Of a DNA stretch of 64,000 bases, positions 1 through 13,145 are shown one piece after another. The stretch is from Blastomussa wellsi (Eukaryota > Cnidaria > Anthozoa > Scleractinia > Plerogyridae). Below the pieces are notes generated by a model. It was not told where the DNA came from. It ran no database searches and saw only the letters and a list, made by a program, of their open reading frames with translations. The stretch covers positions 26,144,473-26,208,472 of the forward strand of contig OX393565.1 in NCBI GenBank assembly GCA_947652115.1. The letters are read 5' to 3'. A program made the position numbers and the translations under genes. Position 1 is the first letter of the stretch. Each line of letters starts with the position of its first letter.

Positions 1-1778
1 CTTTTTTGTTCGATATTGAACGTTTTCTTTTGGTTTCTACGGTCACTCCATAGTTGGTATATGGTCAATTCATATTCAAAAGCTCTTCAAAGTGGTCGCT
101 ATTCAAGAATTCATAATTTATGGCTCAACCGTCGTGATGTAAATAGCCTCTCGTTCTTTTGCTCGTCACGCAATATTCAATATTGCGTGACGAGCAAAAG
201 AACGCCCAGCTAGCGCAGTTCCCGTGAAGAAATAGGTCTTTTGGCACCAACATGGCCGCCATGTCTTTGTTATAGGACTGAGTGAGTACGCCTCTGCGGA
301 TCGTTGAAAAATTCGAAAAAATGCTCGAACTTGAACAATGTTTGCATCGTTCTTTCTGGCTGTAATCATGATAGCCTGAACAAACATCCATAAGTGCAAC
401 TTTTTGAACCTCTATGGCTGAGAAATTTTCAAAGGCAATATTTCCGGAAAAGTCATTTGAGCGCTTGCAAATGGGCAAATGCTATATATAACGTTTTGAT
501 GCTGAAGACCACGCAACGAAGAATAAATGCTCGTACCAGACGTCACTCTAATTGTTTAATAAAAACAAATTGATTGCAAGGTTGGCACTACGGCAAATGC
601 TATAGCTTGCACATGCGCAAAACTGTGAAACTCTCCCTTTAAAAGGCCCTAGTCAGCCACGCCTTTGTTTGTTACCATGCGAGTTTCGTTATAATATTTT
701 GTGCGGAGCGTGTCGAAACGAAAGAGGTCACTCAGGGTTCGCTTCACATACAATTTTCATAATTTTCGATGCCATCGAAAATAGCGGAGGCTAACTAGCG
801 CTCTTTACCCCCCCCCCCCCCCCCCCAGTATAACACACAAGAAAGACAGCCACAATTTTAATGTGAACCGATATTTAATTGTCTTCCGGAACAGAAACTT
901 CCACATAATAGGATGCTTTAATTCAATTAAACCCCACATATCCAGTCTCCATGCAAGTGTACACTTGGTTATAAAGGTTAAAATACACTCCACTTGTTTA
1001 CCAGGCCTTCACAATAGTCCGAACAAGAGCCTGTTGACGATATCCTAGAAAGGTTCGAATCAAAACGTTTACATTATTAAGTTAAAACCATCGTTTGTAT
1101 AAAAATTTAAAACAGTTGTTAACTCCACAGCCCTGGAACGAACTGATATTTCAGCTTATCCAACACAGCCTGCCATTATTATGTATGTATATGATTGCAT
1201 GTCTCCATATCAACTGGTCTGTTAATTACAATGCATCCCACTGGGGCCGTTGAATAAAAAAGAATAACTGCTATTTTACTCGTGGCTGTACCAAGCGAAC
1301 TTTCACCAGATTAATGTCATGCTTATGCCACATCCACATCAGCTACACTCTCAACAAATTACTGAAATATAAACTTCCACTGCACTTGTAATGCCAGTAT
1401 GTTTTTCCTGTAAGCCTTGGAGCGACATGACAGAGTGAGGAAACCAGCTTTTTAGTCTCTCTTTTCCCACAGTTATAGAGACTCGTGGTTTGTTTAATGA
1501 GCGTGCCCTGTTCTTCGCACATCTATGAAGGCATTTTAAAACTACTTTTCCATTCCTGCTCCAATAAAATACTTCACAACTGAACCAAAATAACAACTGC
1601 TTATAATTATCTTGACCAGATATTATAAGCGAATACCACTGAAAGGAAAAGTTACAGTTCTGCCGACGAATGACAGCACTGCCCACAACACAACGATGTT
1701 CCTTCCCCAGACCAGCAGAGCGAGGACTGGTAACCACTCGGGCCATCCTCCCATCAACCTTTGCAGTGATGTGCTGTG
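1..1778. other. Intergenic region downstream of the GTPBP2-like gene
   Basis: No gene can be supported here. The short ORFs have no family resemblance and no convincing splice sites. The interval holds a perfect hairpin at 152-204, a palindromic ATGGCCGCCAT motif near 250-266 and a poly(C) run at about 808-826. The part next to 1778 should be the 3' UTR of the minus-strand GTPBP2-like gene, but no poly(A) signal could be placed with confidence. Confidence 0.5.
152..204. repeat. Perfect hairpin, 26-bp arms
   Basis: Bases 152-177 are exactly the reverse complement of 179-204, with one base (178) between them. The arms carry TTTTGCTCGTCACGC and its complement. It is probably the core of a decayed foldback element, but no wider terminal repeat was found. 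Confidence 0.85.
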
Positions 1779-4700
1779 TCATCTATCAGTGTCTGGATTG
1801 TATTTTATGACACTCAGGACCTGTCCGACACCCTTAGTATGCCCCTCTCTAAAGAAGATCCTTGATCCTTGGCGAATGTATTCAGGTTGTTTAATGAACC
1901 TGAATCGCACCTTTGCTCTTTGGCCAGTTCTCAAGCAATCCTGAAGAAAAGTAACAGGACATTAATTATGTGTGTTGTACTTAAACACTCCCCCAGTGTT
2001 ATGTGAACTATGTTAAAATTTGTTGTTCTATTGTACCTTGTTCATTTCCTCGATAACTGCTGTCTGACTGACATTTCCTATGTAGACAGTGGCTTGGAAA
2101 CGCTTGCTTATCGATGTAGTGTGGAACAGAAGAAACACATCAGCCCAGAATCCCAAGCATGAAAACGGTTTTTGGACAGGATCTGTGAGGACCATACCCT
2201 GCAACAAGTACAAAGTATGGTAAGACTATTTCTCCAGCCAAAATCAGTTACATTTTGGTTAGTCAATCGTAAAAGGCTACAGTAAAATTAGTACGCTCAA
2301 GCTGTGCACAACTTAAGTCAAGTATTGATGAATGCAAATCACAATCTTTGAGAGGTTGAGTGGTCACTTATCAGAGCTTAAAACAAAGCAGAAGATAAGT
2401 TAGCACTTCCACATGGTAGCAGTGGCCGCTTATGGGAACTTTTAATTAGAGTATAAAGGCCATGGCAAATGACGAAACACTGGACGCATTGATGCTGATG
2501 ACGTTTCGTTGCACGTGCAAACGAGGAACACTTGTTGCAGCCACAAAATGTTTCTGAATAAAATCGGAAATATTTTTTGGACCCAAAATTTGTGTCCATA
2601 ACAATGTTGCTGGCGTAGACAAACAGGGAAACATCTGTGTCCACAACACTTTGTCCTCATTATTTTGCCACTGCCTTAAGTTGCTTACAACTGAGAGCTT
2701 TGAATATTTGAATGTGTACGAAGCTGAAATCCAACTCTTACAAGGCCAGAATGAGTCAAAATGTGAAAATATTATGATAACTACAGTAACAACACATTAA
2801 ATAGTTTCTCTTGAGGTCTTCCCTGGCTTACCCTTCTTAGTAAGCTTCTATCAATTCCACTGATAGCCACAGACGCTGCCTGACCTGCACGGACCACACG
2901 GCAGGCAGCGCGGTTTCTTTTCACTGAGGTTACAGTCACTGGCTGGAAGTGTCCGTCAATTGAAGGACCCAGGAGAAGTTGGTCTCCCTCGCGTAGAACA
3001 CCCCTTAAAATGCAATTAAATCACAACTCAATGGCCTATCAATAACCTTCTCTGCAATGAATAAAGAAAGCTAATGGAGCTATTAGCATAACCCAGCGAC
3101 CGACTATTAAAAACACACAATCTGATTGGCTACACAGGCTTTTGATTGATGGTAGACACTCAGAGTGTGTACAGCATTGTAGTCAGGTTGGCATTGAGAC
3201 TGAAGTGTTAAACAAAACCACCAATAAATCAGTTAGCCTGCATTGCAGCCGGACGTGTCACATAATCCTCTGCGACGCAGGCTATAAATCAGTTTAATCA
3301 ATATTCTATGTTTAAAGAACAGTCCCTGGATCAAGCTAAACTAATTAGGTGCACACACACGGTTTCTATCGACTTTGATATTCGCCCCTTGCCAACCAGT
3401 GGAAACCTTGAGCTTATATTATTATTATTATATTGTTTGTCATTTGAAACAAACCAGGGCACTAACCTCTCCAAAGTACCACCAACAACAGGGCCAATAC
3501 CCGGAACATTGAATATTTCATCAACCTGGAAACAACAAAATTAATAATGACCTACAACATCAAATAAAAAGATATACTTAAAATAATTACCGGAATCTAA
3601 CGAAAAAAAATGAATACAGAATAGCCACAGATGGCAAAGCTCACATGACAGGCTTCAGCAGTGTGTGTGCTCAAAGTTAAAGGATTGTATGTCACAATAT
3701 TTTGAGCCATTTCTTTGACAACCTAAATTACCCTTAAAATGTAGAAAAGCTAAAAATAATAGGCTACTAAAGAAGAAAAACACCAAAGGAGTGATACTAA
3801 ACCAAAAAGAAACAATGATGGCTGAGGATGGAACAGATTGAAACGGATTGGAAATGACGATTTTGAAAAATATAGGCTACATTTTTCAAAGTGCATGAAC
3901 GATGACGTAGCTCCTTTAAAGGATGGTACAGCTGGTAATGAATGAAAAGAGATGCACAGCTTTTACTAGATCATCGTGGGTGTCAAAACATGAGAACATT
4001 CGCTATACATCAGCCAGTTCAGTTTCGTTGGCGAAGCCCCTATCAGTGAGCGCCGAAGCCACGATCGTTTCACGCCAAAAACACCTCTGGTCGCAGTGGT
4101 TACAAACCTCACTAACATGCTATTTCGGAATAAGATAGCACACCAAACTGGTTTTGTGGAGTGTTTCCTTTTGTAATTTGACACGTCTCTGCACTTGGTG
4201 CAGTGATGCCGGTAATCTGTCGAGTCAACGAGGGTCTTGTGTTTGAGGAGAGATCACATACTCCATTAACTCGTCCATTTTTTGTGTGAAACATCAAAGA
4301 GAAGAAGAAATGAACAATTTTGAAAGTCCGTTCTAGAGTCTGAGTGACTTCCGAAAAAACCCAGGTACCAAAGAAACTGATCGAACAAGAAAAATCCATG
4401 GAAAGGATTAAAAGGTGTCAGAGAAATTCGGCGACAACATCCCACAGTGAAGTCTCCTTCATGCTTTCGGGAAAAATTGCTTTTCAAAGCAAAGCCATTA
4501 CATATATATGAATTTGATATGCGAATTAATCTAGGTACGTTTGTAATGAAGGGATATAAAACTACTATGATTGCAGTCTCAGGATATCTAAAACGTTTGT
4601 GTTGACTATGCAAATATGTAATGCAAACTGAATTAACTTTTGAAAGGAATTGAAATCTCACAGACTTCACGCATTCAGTTGGCAGACTTCTACATGAGCA

Positions 4701-7700
4701 TGCTTCCGGTTTGGAATCTCAAAGCATCCAATATCTAATGTTATCTGTGCAACCAGAAGCTTATCACCTAGAAGCGGGTAACTCTGGTTCAATGCACCTG
4801 ATGATTCCCAACCAATCAAAATTAACTTCCTTTTATGGGTTGTTTCTTCACGTGGGCTTGAAATACACGCGAGCATTACACGAGAATTCACTTTCTTTTG
4901 GGTCAAATTTGATGGTGGTCGGAGGAAATGCGATATCATGTGAAAAGACTGAAACAGGAATCCCGTGTACAGATTAGTAAAATTCTACCTGCGGCGGGCC
5001 TTGGAAAACTCTAGTCCATTTGGCGCTCTAAAAGCTAATTCGTTGCTTTTTACGGACAGAGTAAACGCACACGCAAAGTGTTAACTACGAGAGTCAGTTT
5101 TCAATTTGAAAGTAGTGCTGCGCTTAGCTGCTGCCCAAGCAAATAAAACTTACTACAAGCAAACCAGACTGGAACTTACTGCAAGCAAACTGAGGTGGAA
5201 CTAACCACAAGCAAGCCAGAGTGGAGCTAGCCGCAAGCAAACTGTGATTCGTTTCTAATAAAATATTGCCATTTGCGCGAGCATTGCTTTTGTTGTTTAC
5301 GCCACTTTGCGCGTGCATTTGGACAGTTTTAAAGCAACGATATTCAAGCATTATCTTTGGACGCAGTTGACGCCAATCCCTCCTAAACCTTTTCCTGAGA
5401 CTCTTCTTTGTAAAAAATGTGCTGAAAAACCTGTAAATGACCTTACGGACAGACAGAAATGGAAATATCGGCAATGTCTCTCTTTGAACTCGCCAAAACA
5501 CTGCAACAAGCGGACGCCATTCTGTAAGCATCGCATGCATAGAGCATCAAAATCTGAATTCCTTAAAAGGGCAAAACTGCTTCAGCGATTCTGATTGGGC
5601 GGGAATAGTCGGCAGCATAGTTTCAAACGCAAAGCAGGAGTTGCACGCTTCTAGGTGATAAGTTTCTGGTGCAACTCATTCGCTACTCATTCACTCATTC
5701 GCTCCGACGAAGGGATAACGCTCGAAACGTCAGCTCTTAAATCTCTTTACGGTGGCCAATTGACATTATCAACCCAGTTGATAAAACCAAATTATCTTTG
5801 TTTACAGTTTGCTCGAGTTAAAAAACTAGTTTCATCGCTCCTGTGGTGCACTGCAGTAGTTCAACCAATGAAAATCAGTATTAGATCATTTTCACGTGGA
5901 AAGATCTGGCACTAAGTACAAAAACCAATCAGCGAGTGAGTTCGTAGAAGTTAGGTTTGTAACCACTATGAGCTGGGTTTTTTTTTTGCTGCTCACTGAT
6001 AGTGGCTTCGCCAAAAAAAACCCTCTGGCACCCAGGGTAGGTCATTGTACAATGACAATGGACATTGAGTTACAAAGGTTTATATCCCAATTCACACCCT
6101 ACTGATCAAAAGGAATTTTACCTCTACAAACCTGATATAACCTGTACAAACCTGGTATAACCTGGTATAACCTGTAAAAACCTGATATAACCCGTACAAA
6201 CCTGATATAACCTGTACAAACCTGATATTCTGTATATTCTTGAGCTAGTCTCTCCTGATCCATGGGTGATCGAGCTGGAGGTACAAGATTCAAAAATCTC
6301 CTGACAAGATTTAGATTCTCACCTGTTACACAGGACACAGTAAACACTGGTGTTACCCTGAAGTAAAAGAGAAACAAACTTGTTTGATTGAGAAAGCATT
6401 TTATTGTTTCCGCAGTGGTTGTTATGTATTCACAGAGAAAATCTTGATTTGATTGAAGAGGGCCTGCATGGGGATATCAGGACATGCAAAAAAATGCCTG
6501 AAAGGGGCATCAGTAGGTGTGATAAACTGTCTGCACAGTGAATGATGTAAGATTATGTAAGAGAGATGTTGTTGACTGGCAATAGCTCACTTTCAAAATC
6601 ACGTGACATTTTTTGGTTTCCGCGGACTAAAAGTAGTGAAGGCTCGCATTGGAAGGACAATTCAAAATTGCTGCTTTCGTGGTGAATGAATTTAGTCTTG
6701 CGTAGTAGGTATGCCTTCTCATTATAACTGCTGTGTTCCGCTGCGCAATTACTAATCCAGGAAAAATTCGAACCTATCGTTTTATCGCATTACTAAAGAT
6801 AAATCTCTTCAGAAGGGATAAATAAGATTAATCCGCAACAAAACATTGAAACTGCAATCGTCTCATACACGAATTTTAAGGAGGAAAGTAAAAGCATCTC
6901 AGGGAATTGCCGACAATATTTCCGTGGAGTAAACCAGATTATAAAGCTAGAAAACTACCTACAAGGAAAGAATTGTCCTTCCAATATGGGACCGCGATAC
7001 AATTGGACGTGATAAAATAAAAAAGCCACGTGATTTTGAAAGTGAGCTATTGTCGTCAATGATTGCCTGTCTCTATGAGCAGGGTAATATTATACTGTAC
7101 ATGTAGTTTTTTACCAGAAGACCTAGGATTCAAAGATTTCTTTTCACTAAAGAATAGTCCTATAGTAACTGTAGATAGAGAAATTACTGATCTATTTGAA
7201 GAAATTAGAGTATGCTTACTGATTAGAGGTGAAATTAGTTGCAGCCACTATCACATCATCTTCTGTTCTGACAACCACTGGCACTTTATTACAGCCAGGA
7301 GATTTTAAAAGTCGCTCAAGCACTCTCAGGGTTCGTTCAGCCATCACAGGTAAACAGATGTCGGTCTTGTTTACGATTACAAAGGTTGGTACCTTAAGAG
7401 CCATGGCCAGGCCTAGATGTTCTTTTGTAGTTCCCACTAAACATAAAAACAAATCCCAAGTCAAAACAATGACTAGCCTTAGATTCTCGTCTAATGAACA
7501 TGTTTTCTCCTCCACCTTGGTCATCCAGAGAGGCCTAAGATGCGAGTTTATACCTACTGAAAATCAATTACTTTTTGCACGCAAAAGAGAATTTAGTGAG
7601 AACAATGAAAACAATGAGAAGCGCTTGTCCACAACACTACGCCACAACGCAGTTACGGACATTTTTGACGGCAAAATAGCACAACTTTGTGCGTTCGTAG

Positions 7701-10700
7701 AATCGTCAATTTTTACACTAGACATTTCAAACAATATATTTTCCAAATATGCAAAAACATTTTTCGCTTCATATGCACTTTAAGAAGAGAGCTGTTAATC
7801 AACTGATACACTAATTCCTTACCTATGCCAGCGTTTGCCGCAATGACCAACAACGCAAAATCCGGAGAATGACCTGTTAGACCAAATATTGTTGTTCTCA
7901 AGTACTTGTGGTGTCCAGCGAGATCTATAAAAGTGATCAGTTTTGACGACTGTTCACAAATATCTTCTGCAGTCCGAGATTCACTATAGTTGATAACCTG
8001 GAGGAAAAAAAATCCCACGATATGATCTGTAAGTGCATGCAACCGACAAAAATTTCTAAATGAGATCAAATCGTCACTTGTTATCCATTACCTATTGTTA
8101 TACGTACTTAGTACATGCCATTATAGAGTGGTAAAGTGATGACGTCACAAAAACCCAATTTATGAAATTATGGGATTTGCCGAGATATTCTGAAAGTACA
8201 CAATAAAGAATGCTTACTTGCCAAAAATGAGCATCTTATTTCAATTTGGGGGTGAGATATTGGCCCTTTCATGCTTCAGTGACTCCATACAAATCCTTGT
8301 AATTTTGTCTTGGTTCTAAACCGTTTAGAACCAAGACAAAATTACAAGGATTTGTATGGAGTCACTGAAGCAAGAAAGGGCCAATATCTCGCCCCCAAAT
8401 TGAAATAAGATGCTGATTTTTGGCAATTGGGCAGTCTTCATCATGTACTTTCCAAAGATCTTAATGAATCCCATAATTTCAAAAATTTAAATATTTGTGA
8501 CGTCACACTTTACCACTCTATACAGTGGAACCCCGCTATAACGAAGTGTCACGGTACCGAAAAAAAACTTCGTTATATCGGGGTCTTCGTTATAGCGAAG
8601 ACCCCGCTATAACGAATTATCCGGTTAACAACAAAAATATTCGTTATAGCGGGGTAATTGTCACGTGTCTGTCACGTGTATTTCACTTGTTTTTAAAGCA
8701 CGGAGGACAAATCTCAGTGGAAGTGACTGGTAAACGGAGAAACAAGGGCATTGGACTAGAAATTCCGGCTACATATTCGTTTTACCACAAGAAGCCTTCG
8801 AACGTGAAAAAGTTAAAAGAATTAATAAGAGACAAAGAAGATAGAGCAGAAGTTAATTGATGTCGAAATACCAATGTCTATGACAAAATAAGCCGTTGAC
8901 TGAAAGGTTGCTGTCTCTTCACTGTTGACTGTTGATCTGTACAGTGTTTATCTTCTGTCGCGTGTTGACAAAACCGGAATAAAGCAAGCTGTGAATTCTA
9001 CTCCACACTAAAATCTGTCGTTATTACTGACTGCGAGCGAGCGACAGACAAAATATTCGTTATAGCGAGGTAAATTGTGCGTTGGGACCGTCAAAATCGT
9101 TCGTTATAGCGGGGATTTCGTTATAGCGGGGTTCGTTATAGCGGGGTTCGTTTCAACATATTTTACTGTAAATCTGCCGGGCTTTCAAATGTTATTCGTT
9201 ATAACGGGGTCTTCGTTATAGCGGGGTTCGTTATAGCGGGGTTCCACTGTAACTAGATTTTAAAAAGTTATTCATGGGTAATGTGTTTTCTAGCAATACT
9301 TTGAATATTACCTATTTCCTCTGTTTCACACCAAATTGCCATCCCACAGGTGTACATGATAGTCAGAGAAAGTTAACTGTAATCTACAATTCCTACCTAA
9401 TTTACAACCTTACAGACAGAGGTTATTTTGGTAGTCTTTTTACTTAATATATACCTCTCCTTTGCTGTTAAATCCCAGTATTTCATGGCTGATACTTGAC
9501 GTTCTTCCTGTTTGAATCTCGTGTAGATGTCTGAAAAGGTTCAGTCTTGCCCTTCCACGGCCATTGTCCAACTCATCATGTGTCAAGACACCGAGTAATG
9601 TGCTCTTTCCAGCGTCAACATTCCCCAACACTGCAAGTCTGATGTCAATGAACTGGAAAAAATTTATTTATTTAACAGAAATTTGTTAAAAAAACACAGC
9701 TGACAGGAGGGTGACCAGTTGGCTATTTACAAAGTGTGGAGGAGTTGAATTTACAGGACCACCGAACACACATCCATCCAGTGGCAAGGAGGAGTATTTG
9801 AACCTGGGACCTCCAGATTACAATCCCAGCATCCTAACTGCTAGGCTAACAGCCAATGAGTGGAGGACAAGAATTTAAACAAGGGCATCACCTATCATTA
9901 GTTCAAGGTCACACAAGCTGGGATCATGCAAGAGTTGGCATCACTTGCTTGTCAAAGGAACAAACTTCTTAAAGACTCTCACAAAAAGTGAGGAGTCAAT
10001 GAAAAAAAAAATGGTGTTCATATAAGAAGGACTCTAAAAATGGCAGTTATTTACCCTCTGTAACTGATTTAACACAAGTGCTAATAACACCAAGGTACAT
10101 GTAGTGGTCAGAACAGGACTTGAAGCCAGACATACAGAATTCAAGCCCTGTGCCCAACCAGGCCATCACTCTGCTTCTTTCAACACTTCCTTCTGTTTAA
10201 TCCCAGCTTAAAGATGAGTTATCATGCAATCACAAAACTTTTGATTACCTGTTGATCATCTGGTATTCGCCGGACAAGAACTTCTGCCACCTGTCTACCA
10301 GGACCATCATTGACATGCTCCACAACATGGCGTCGCAATAAGGTGGTATGAGCTCCCAACTTGGATGCCATAACATTCAGCGTGTTAAGAGAAGAGTCCA
10401 GCTCCTCTCTTGTGAGACCAATAAATATGCCATTATCTTCGACACCAATTTCGTAAATTGCTTCTCCTTCGCCTTCCTGAAGGCGCCACTTCATCTGCGT
10501 GACCAGGTGTTCAAGGCGAGAAGGGGATGGGTTTACAAGTTTCAGCTGCCATACATGGAAATGTTTAACTTTTATTTACAATACTGACAACCATTTTCAG
10601 ATTATGTGACGTTTCTTCCAACATCACATATTAAACAGTTTTAAATAAAATGTGTTTCAGGGTTCAAGGCAAAACAGTGCTCAAAAATATTGTGCTCTCC

Positions 10701-11456
10701 TAACATGGATGCTGGTGGGTAAACGGAAAAGTGTATATACCATTAATTTAAAATCCTATCAGTGCGGCACCTCCCCCTATAGCACATACAGGGGAGTACC
10801 ACCCACCCAAGGGGCAGAGGAGCCTCATCAACTTATTTTCTGTTTCCAACACAAAAAAAAATTAATAACAATTTCGTGGTGTCTTCGTTGGTGCTGACTT
10901 GTTGCCTGGGAAAAATTTTTTGCAAGCTAAATATTTTCAAAGGTCTCACAAGACCATTATTATTGAAAACGATGACACGAAGCCAAAATTTACACCAAAC
11001 TAAAATCCTTCGTGCTATTAATTGCAGTAACTCAAATCAAAAGCAAAACATCGAGTTTAATAAATTAAAATAGCCATTCCAAAACGGTAATATTCTCCGG
11101 AACAATCTTTTCCACCTTAAATATATTTCGGGCATATCCAAGCTCAGGATAAAAGATTTGTCTTATGTAATAATGAGGGAAAGGCGGTTAGATAATTTTT
11201 TTGCCGCAAGCAAATTCAAAACAGCAGTTTACCAAAGCCGTTACGATCAACGTACCTTATATTCCACATTTCCTTCTTCAACCTGTACGAGATCAGAAAA
11301 CAGAAATTAGTTTATTGGATCGGACAGAAATCTGGAAAATTGGCGCAAATAATAATCAATGTTTACCTCCGGGGGTAGGCAGTCTGGCATGGACGCCTGG
11401 GAAGTTTCGGTACCACTTCTTGATGGAGTTTCAAAGAAATGGATGAACGATTCCAT
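1779..11456 (-). CDS. GTPBP2: GTPBP2-like translational GTPase (11 coding exons)
   Basis: Member of the GTPBP1/GTPBP2 class of EF-1A/HBS1-like GTPases, which in animals act in rescue of stalled ribosomes; acts in the cytoplasm. Coding exons (5' to 3'): 11367-11456, 11256-11282, 10249-10545, 9455-9652, 7823-7997, 7220-7436, 6222-6357, 3467-3525, 2832-3003, 2037-2198, 1779-1940. They total 1695 nt, 564 aa, with all junctions in frame and GT-AG. G1 is GNVDAGKST (residues 148-156), G3 is DLAGH (229-233), G4 is NKTD (285-288). Human GTPBP2 and GTPBP1, as I recall them, have SKID/TKID at G4, so this protein has the canonical NKxD. The stretch around [17 protein letters not shown] is closer to GTPBP2 than GTPBP1. 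The C-terminal half gives the EF-Tu domain 2/3 barrel. Length is slightly below the vertebrate protein, mainly at the N terminus. Intron 7 (2.7 kb) carries a splice-donor-like repeat array. Confidence 0.93.
5135..5242. repeat. 26-bp tandem repeat (about 4 units)
   Basis: Units begin with CAAGCAAA at about 5135, 5156, 5182, 5208 and 5234. The spacing is 26 bp after the first unit, and the units are imperfect. It lies in intron 7 of the GTPBP2-like gene. Confidence 0.7.
6125..6231 (-). repeat. 20-bp tandem repeat copying the exon 7 splice donor
   Basis: On the minus strand the array alternates CAGGTTTGTA and CAGGTTATAT with a 10-nt half-period. Nine CAG|GTT sites occur in the same 10-nt phase, starting at plus-strand 6129, 6139, 6149, 6159, 6169, 6179, 6199, 6209 and 6219. 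The last is the real 5' splice site of GTPBP2 exon 7. The final codons of the exon (TATCAG) belong to the repeat unit, so the array seems to have expanded from the exon-intron junction itself. Confidence 0.85.
8124..8520. mobile_element. Foldback MITE with TA target duplication
   Basis: The whole 397-bp element is an inverted repeat folding around base 8322. Terminal sequence is TAGAGTGGTAAAGTG, followed by GACGTCAC in both arms. The central part of the arms is perfect for about 50 bp. TA flanks both ends (8122-8123, 8521-8522), fitting a Tc1/mariner-type target site. It lies in intron 4 of the GTPBP2-like gene. Confidence 0.85.
8523..9249. mobile_element. Non-autonomous pogo/Tigger-like DNA transposon
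   Basis: Termini are CAGTGGAACCCCGCTATAAC and its complement, flanked by TA (8521-8522, 9250-9251). These CAGT ends with ATAACGAA-type repeats are typical of pogo/Tigger families. Extra copies of TTCGTTATAGCGGGG occur inside at both ends. At 727 bp it is too short for a transposase. A 50-codon open stretch at about 8700-8858 has no recognised domain. Its left TA is also the right TA of the adjacent MITE. Confidence 0.85.
9765..9860 (-). mobile_element. tRNA-like SINE fragment
   Basis: Read on the minus strand, the segment has a box-B-like CAGGTTCAAATAC and, upstream, an A-box-like TAGCCTAGCAGTTAGGATGC. No SINE body or target duplication was found, so this is a degraded head. Confidence 0.45.
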
Positions 11457-13145
11457 GTTTGATGTAAAGACACTGTTGAAAAACTAAATTCACAGCTCGA
11501 AACCATTAGGAACCCTCGACAGATCTTGCTAGGGCGGCATTTTTATTCTGTTGAATCGTGTCACTTTCTTTGTTGATATTTTTAGTCAAGCTGGCTCATG
11601 ACACCACTAGCCCGCGGTATTTCATCAGAAAAAGACCCGGATATGGACTCCGAGCACTTAATAGTGACGTCACAAAGGTAAGCGAAAAATCAACGCAAGT
11701 TTGCGTTTGTGCATTCGTTGCACCATATTTTATCAGAAAATTTAACGAATAAAATAAATTCAAGGATAAGCGAGCGAAGAAATACCCCCAGAAAAAAAGT
11801 TTGAACAAATTCGTCTTACAAAATGATTAAAATAAACTGACCGATCAAAAGGATGAATATACTCAGTAACAACTTCTAAAATTTCTCCCTATTCGGGCCA
11901 TATAAACAGGTCCATTAAATTTTACATTTTGTTGAATAGTTTAGAGATAATTTTATCTTCATATAAGTGGATAGCAGGATCTGGTCACATGGTACAAAAT
12001 CCGCCATACCTTTTAGGCGCCGTGCAAATGGAAAATGTGTTCTTTTGCAGTTATGGCATTTTGTAGACGGAGTCAAGCGCCCTGCAAACACAGTAAAAAC
12101 GGCTGCGTTTGAGGAACCACGCTGTTTACGGCCACTAAATATTCTGGCCCGAGCAAAAGCTAACTCAATCAAAATGTTGCATTTCGGGATTCCACTATAA
12201 ACGTGCACTTGGCTGCTACGTGTTCCATTTCGAAACCTTGGAAAGATTGCCAAGAAAGTGAATATTGCATGCTTTGCATTCCTTCGGGCAGCGTATTATC
12301 TTGTCTGGACATAGGAAATGTCAAATGACAAATTTTCCAAGACGGCTGCAGGCAGTCCAATGGCAAACCCATTTTAGTGTTGGCCACCGAAGCCGAGACT
12401 GAATGATTAGGGTCCTTCACATTGGAGTATGAGTACGAGATTGAGTCGATCGAGGTGTACGCCCTTTCAAACATCGTGCTCGTGCTTACGCGTATCACGT
12501 TTCACACCAATCTCGCACCGATAGTCTCCTTTTTACCTGCTCAACAACAGGGAGGAGTGAGGGCGTTGGGAACTCAACTGGATTTAAATTTGAAAGTCGC
12601 ACTCGTACTCGATCCCATACTCGTACTCCGAACTGAAGGTCCCTAGCTCATGTAGGAGCTCTCATCTTTCGGCTCGTGGAGGCATATTCACGTGTAGCGT
12701 GCTATTAGCGAGTTTTGAGTTAATTAAACGTTTTGAACAAGTGTCCAGTGTAGGCGAAACGACTTGTAGGCGAAACGATCGGCTACCTCCCTAATAATGG
12801 CCAGGCAAAACCAGGAGGCATGTTCCCAGAAACATTCGTAGCGCGCGCATGTTTCCCCATTTGCCATACGGGGGACATTGGCTTCCATCATCAATTTTTG
12901 TTTCCAAGAAGCAAACTTTGCTTCTGCTATTTTGACCATTTGCCATTTACAATTTATTAACGACAAAGAATTCCTTGAAGTTTTAACCGAAACTGCTACG
13001 ATAATCTTTTCTTTCTTTCAACAGAAAAAACTTGACTTTCAAAGTAATAGCAACTTACAAAATGTTCACACATGCATTATTAGTTAAGGTAAAACTAAGC
13101 GTAAAACTCAAGCTAAAATACGCACAGTCCGTTTGCACAGATTCT
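11457..13145. other. Intergenic: GTPBP2-like promoter side and BEN gene 3' side
   Basis: No supported gene. The GTPBP2-like start codon is at 11456, so its promoter and 5' UTR should lie just above it. ORFs of 60-112 codons here (for example minus 11915-12253 and 12169-12498) have no recognisable domain or clean exon boundaries and were not called. The BEN gene 3' UTR should occupy the part just below 13146. Confidence 0.5.

Noticed and set aside
808..826. Poly(C) run, also at 20284-20300 and 61206-61235
   Set aside because: These are homopolymer tracts of uncertain true length. They may be assembly noise and no function is implied.
2400..2660. Similarity to 49000-49260 (TTTGTGTCC..AACAA text)
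   Set aside because: Both regions share short phrases such as AAAATTTGTGTC and CATTTGCC, perhaps an old repeat, but the match was too patchy to define an element.
7229..7783. 184-codon plus-strand ORF
   Set aside because: It is the antisense of GTPBP2-like exon 6 and adjoining intron; the minus strand has the conserved GTPase motifs and splice sites.
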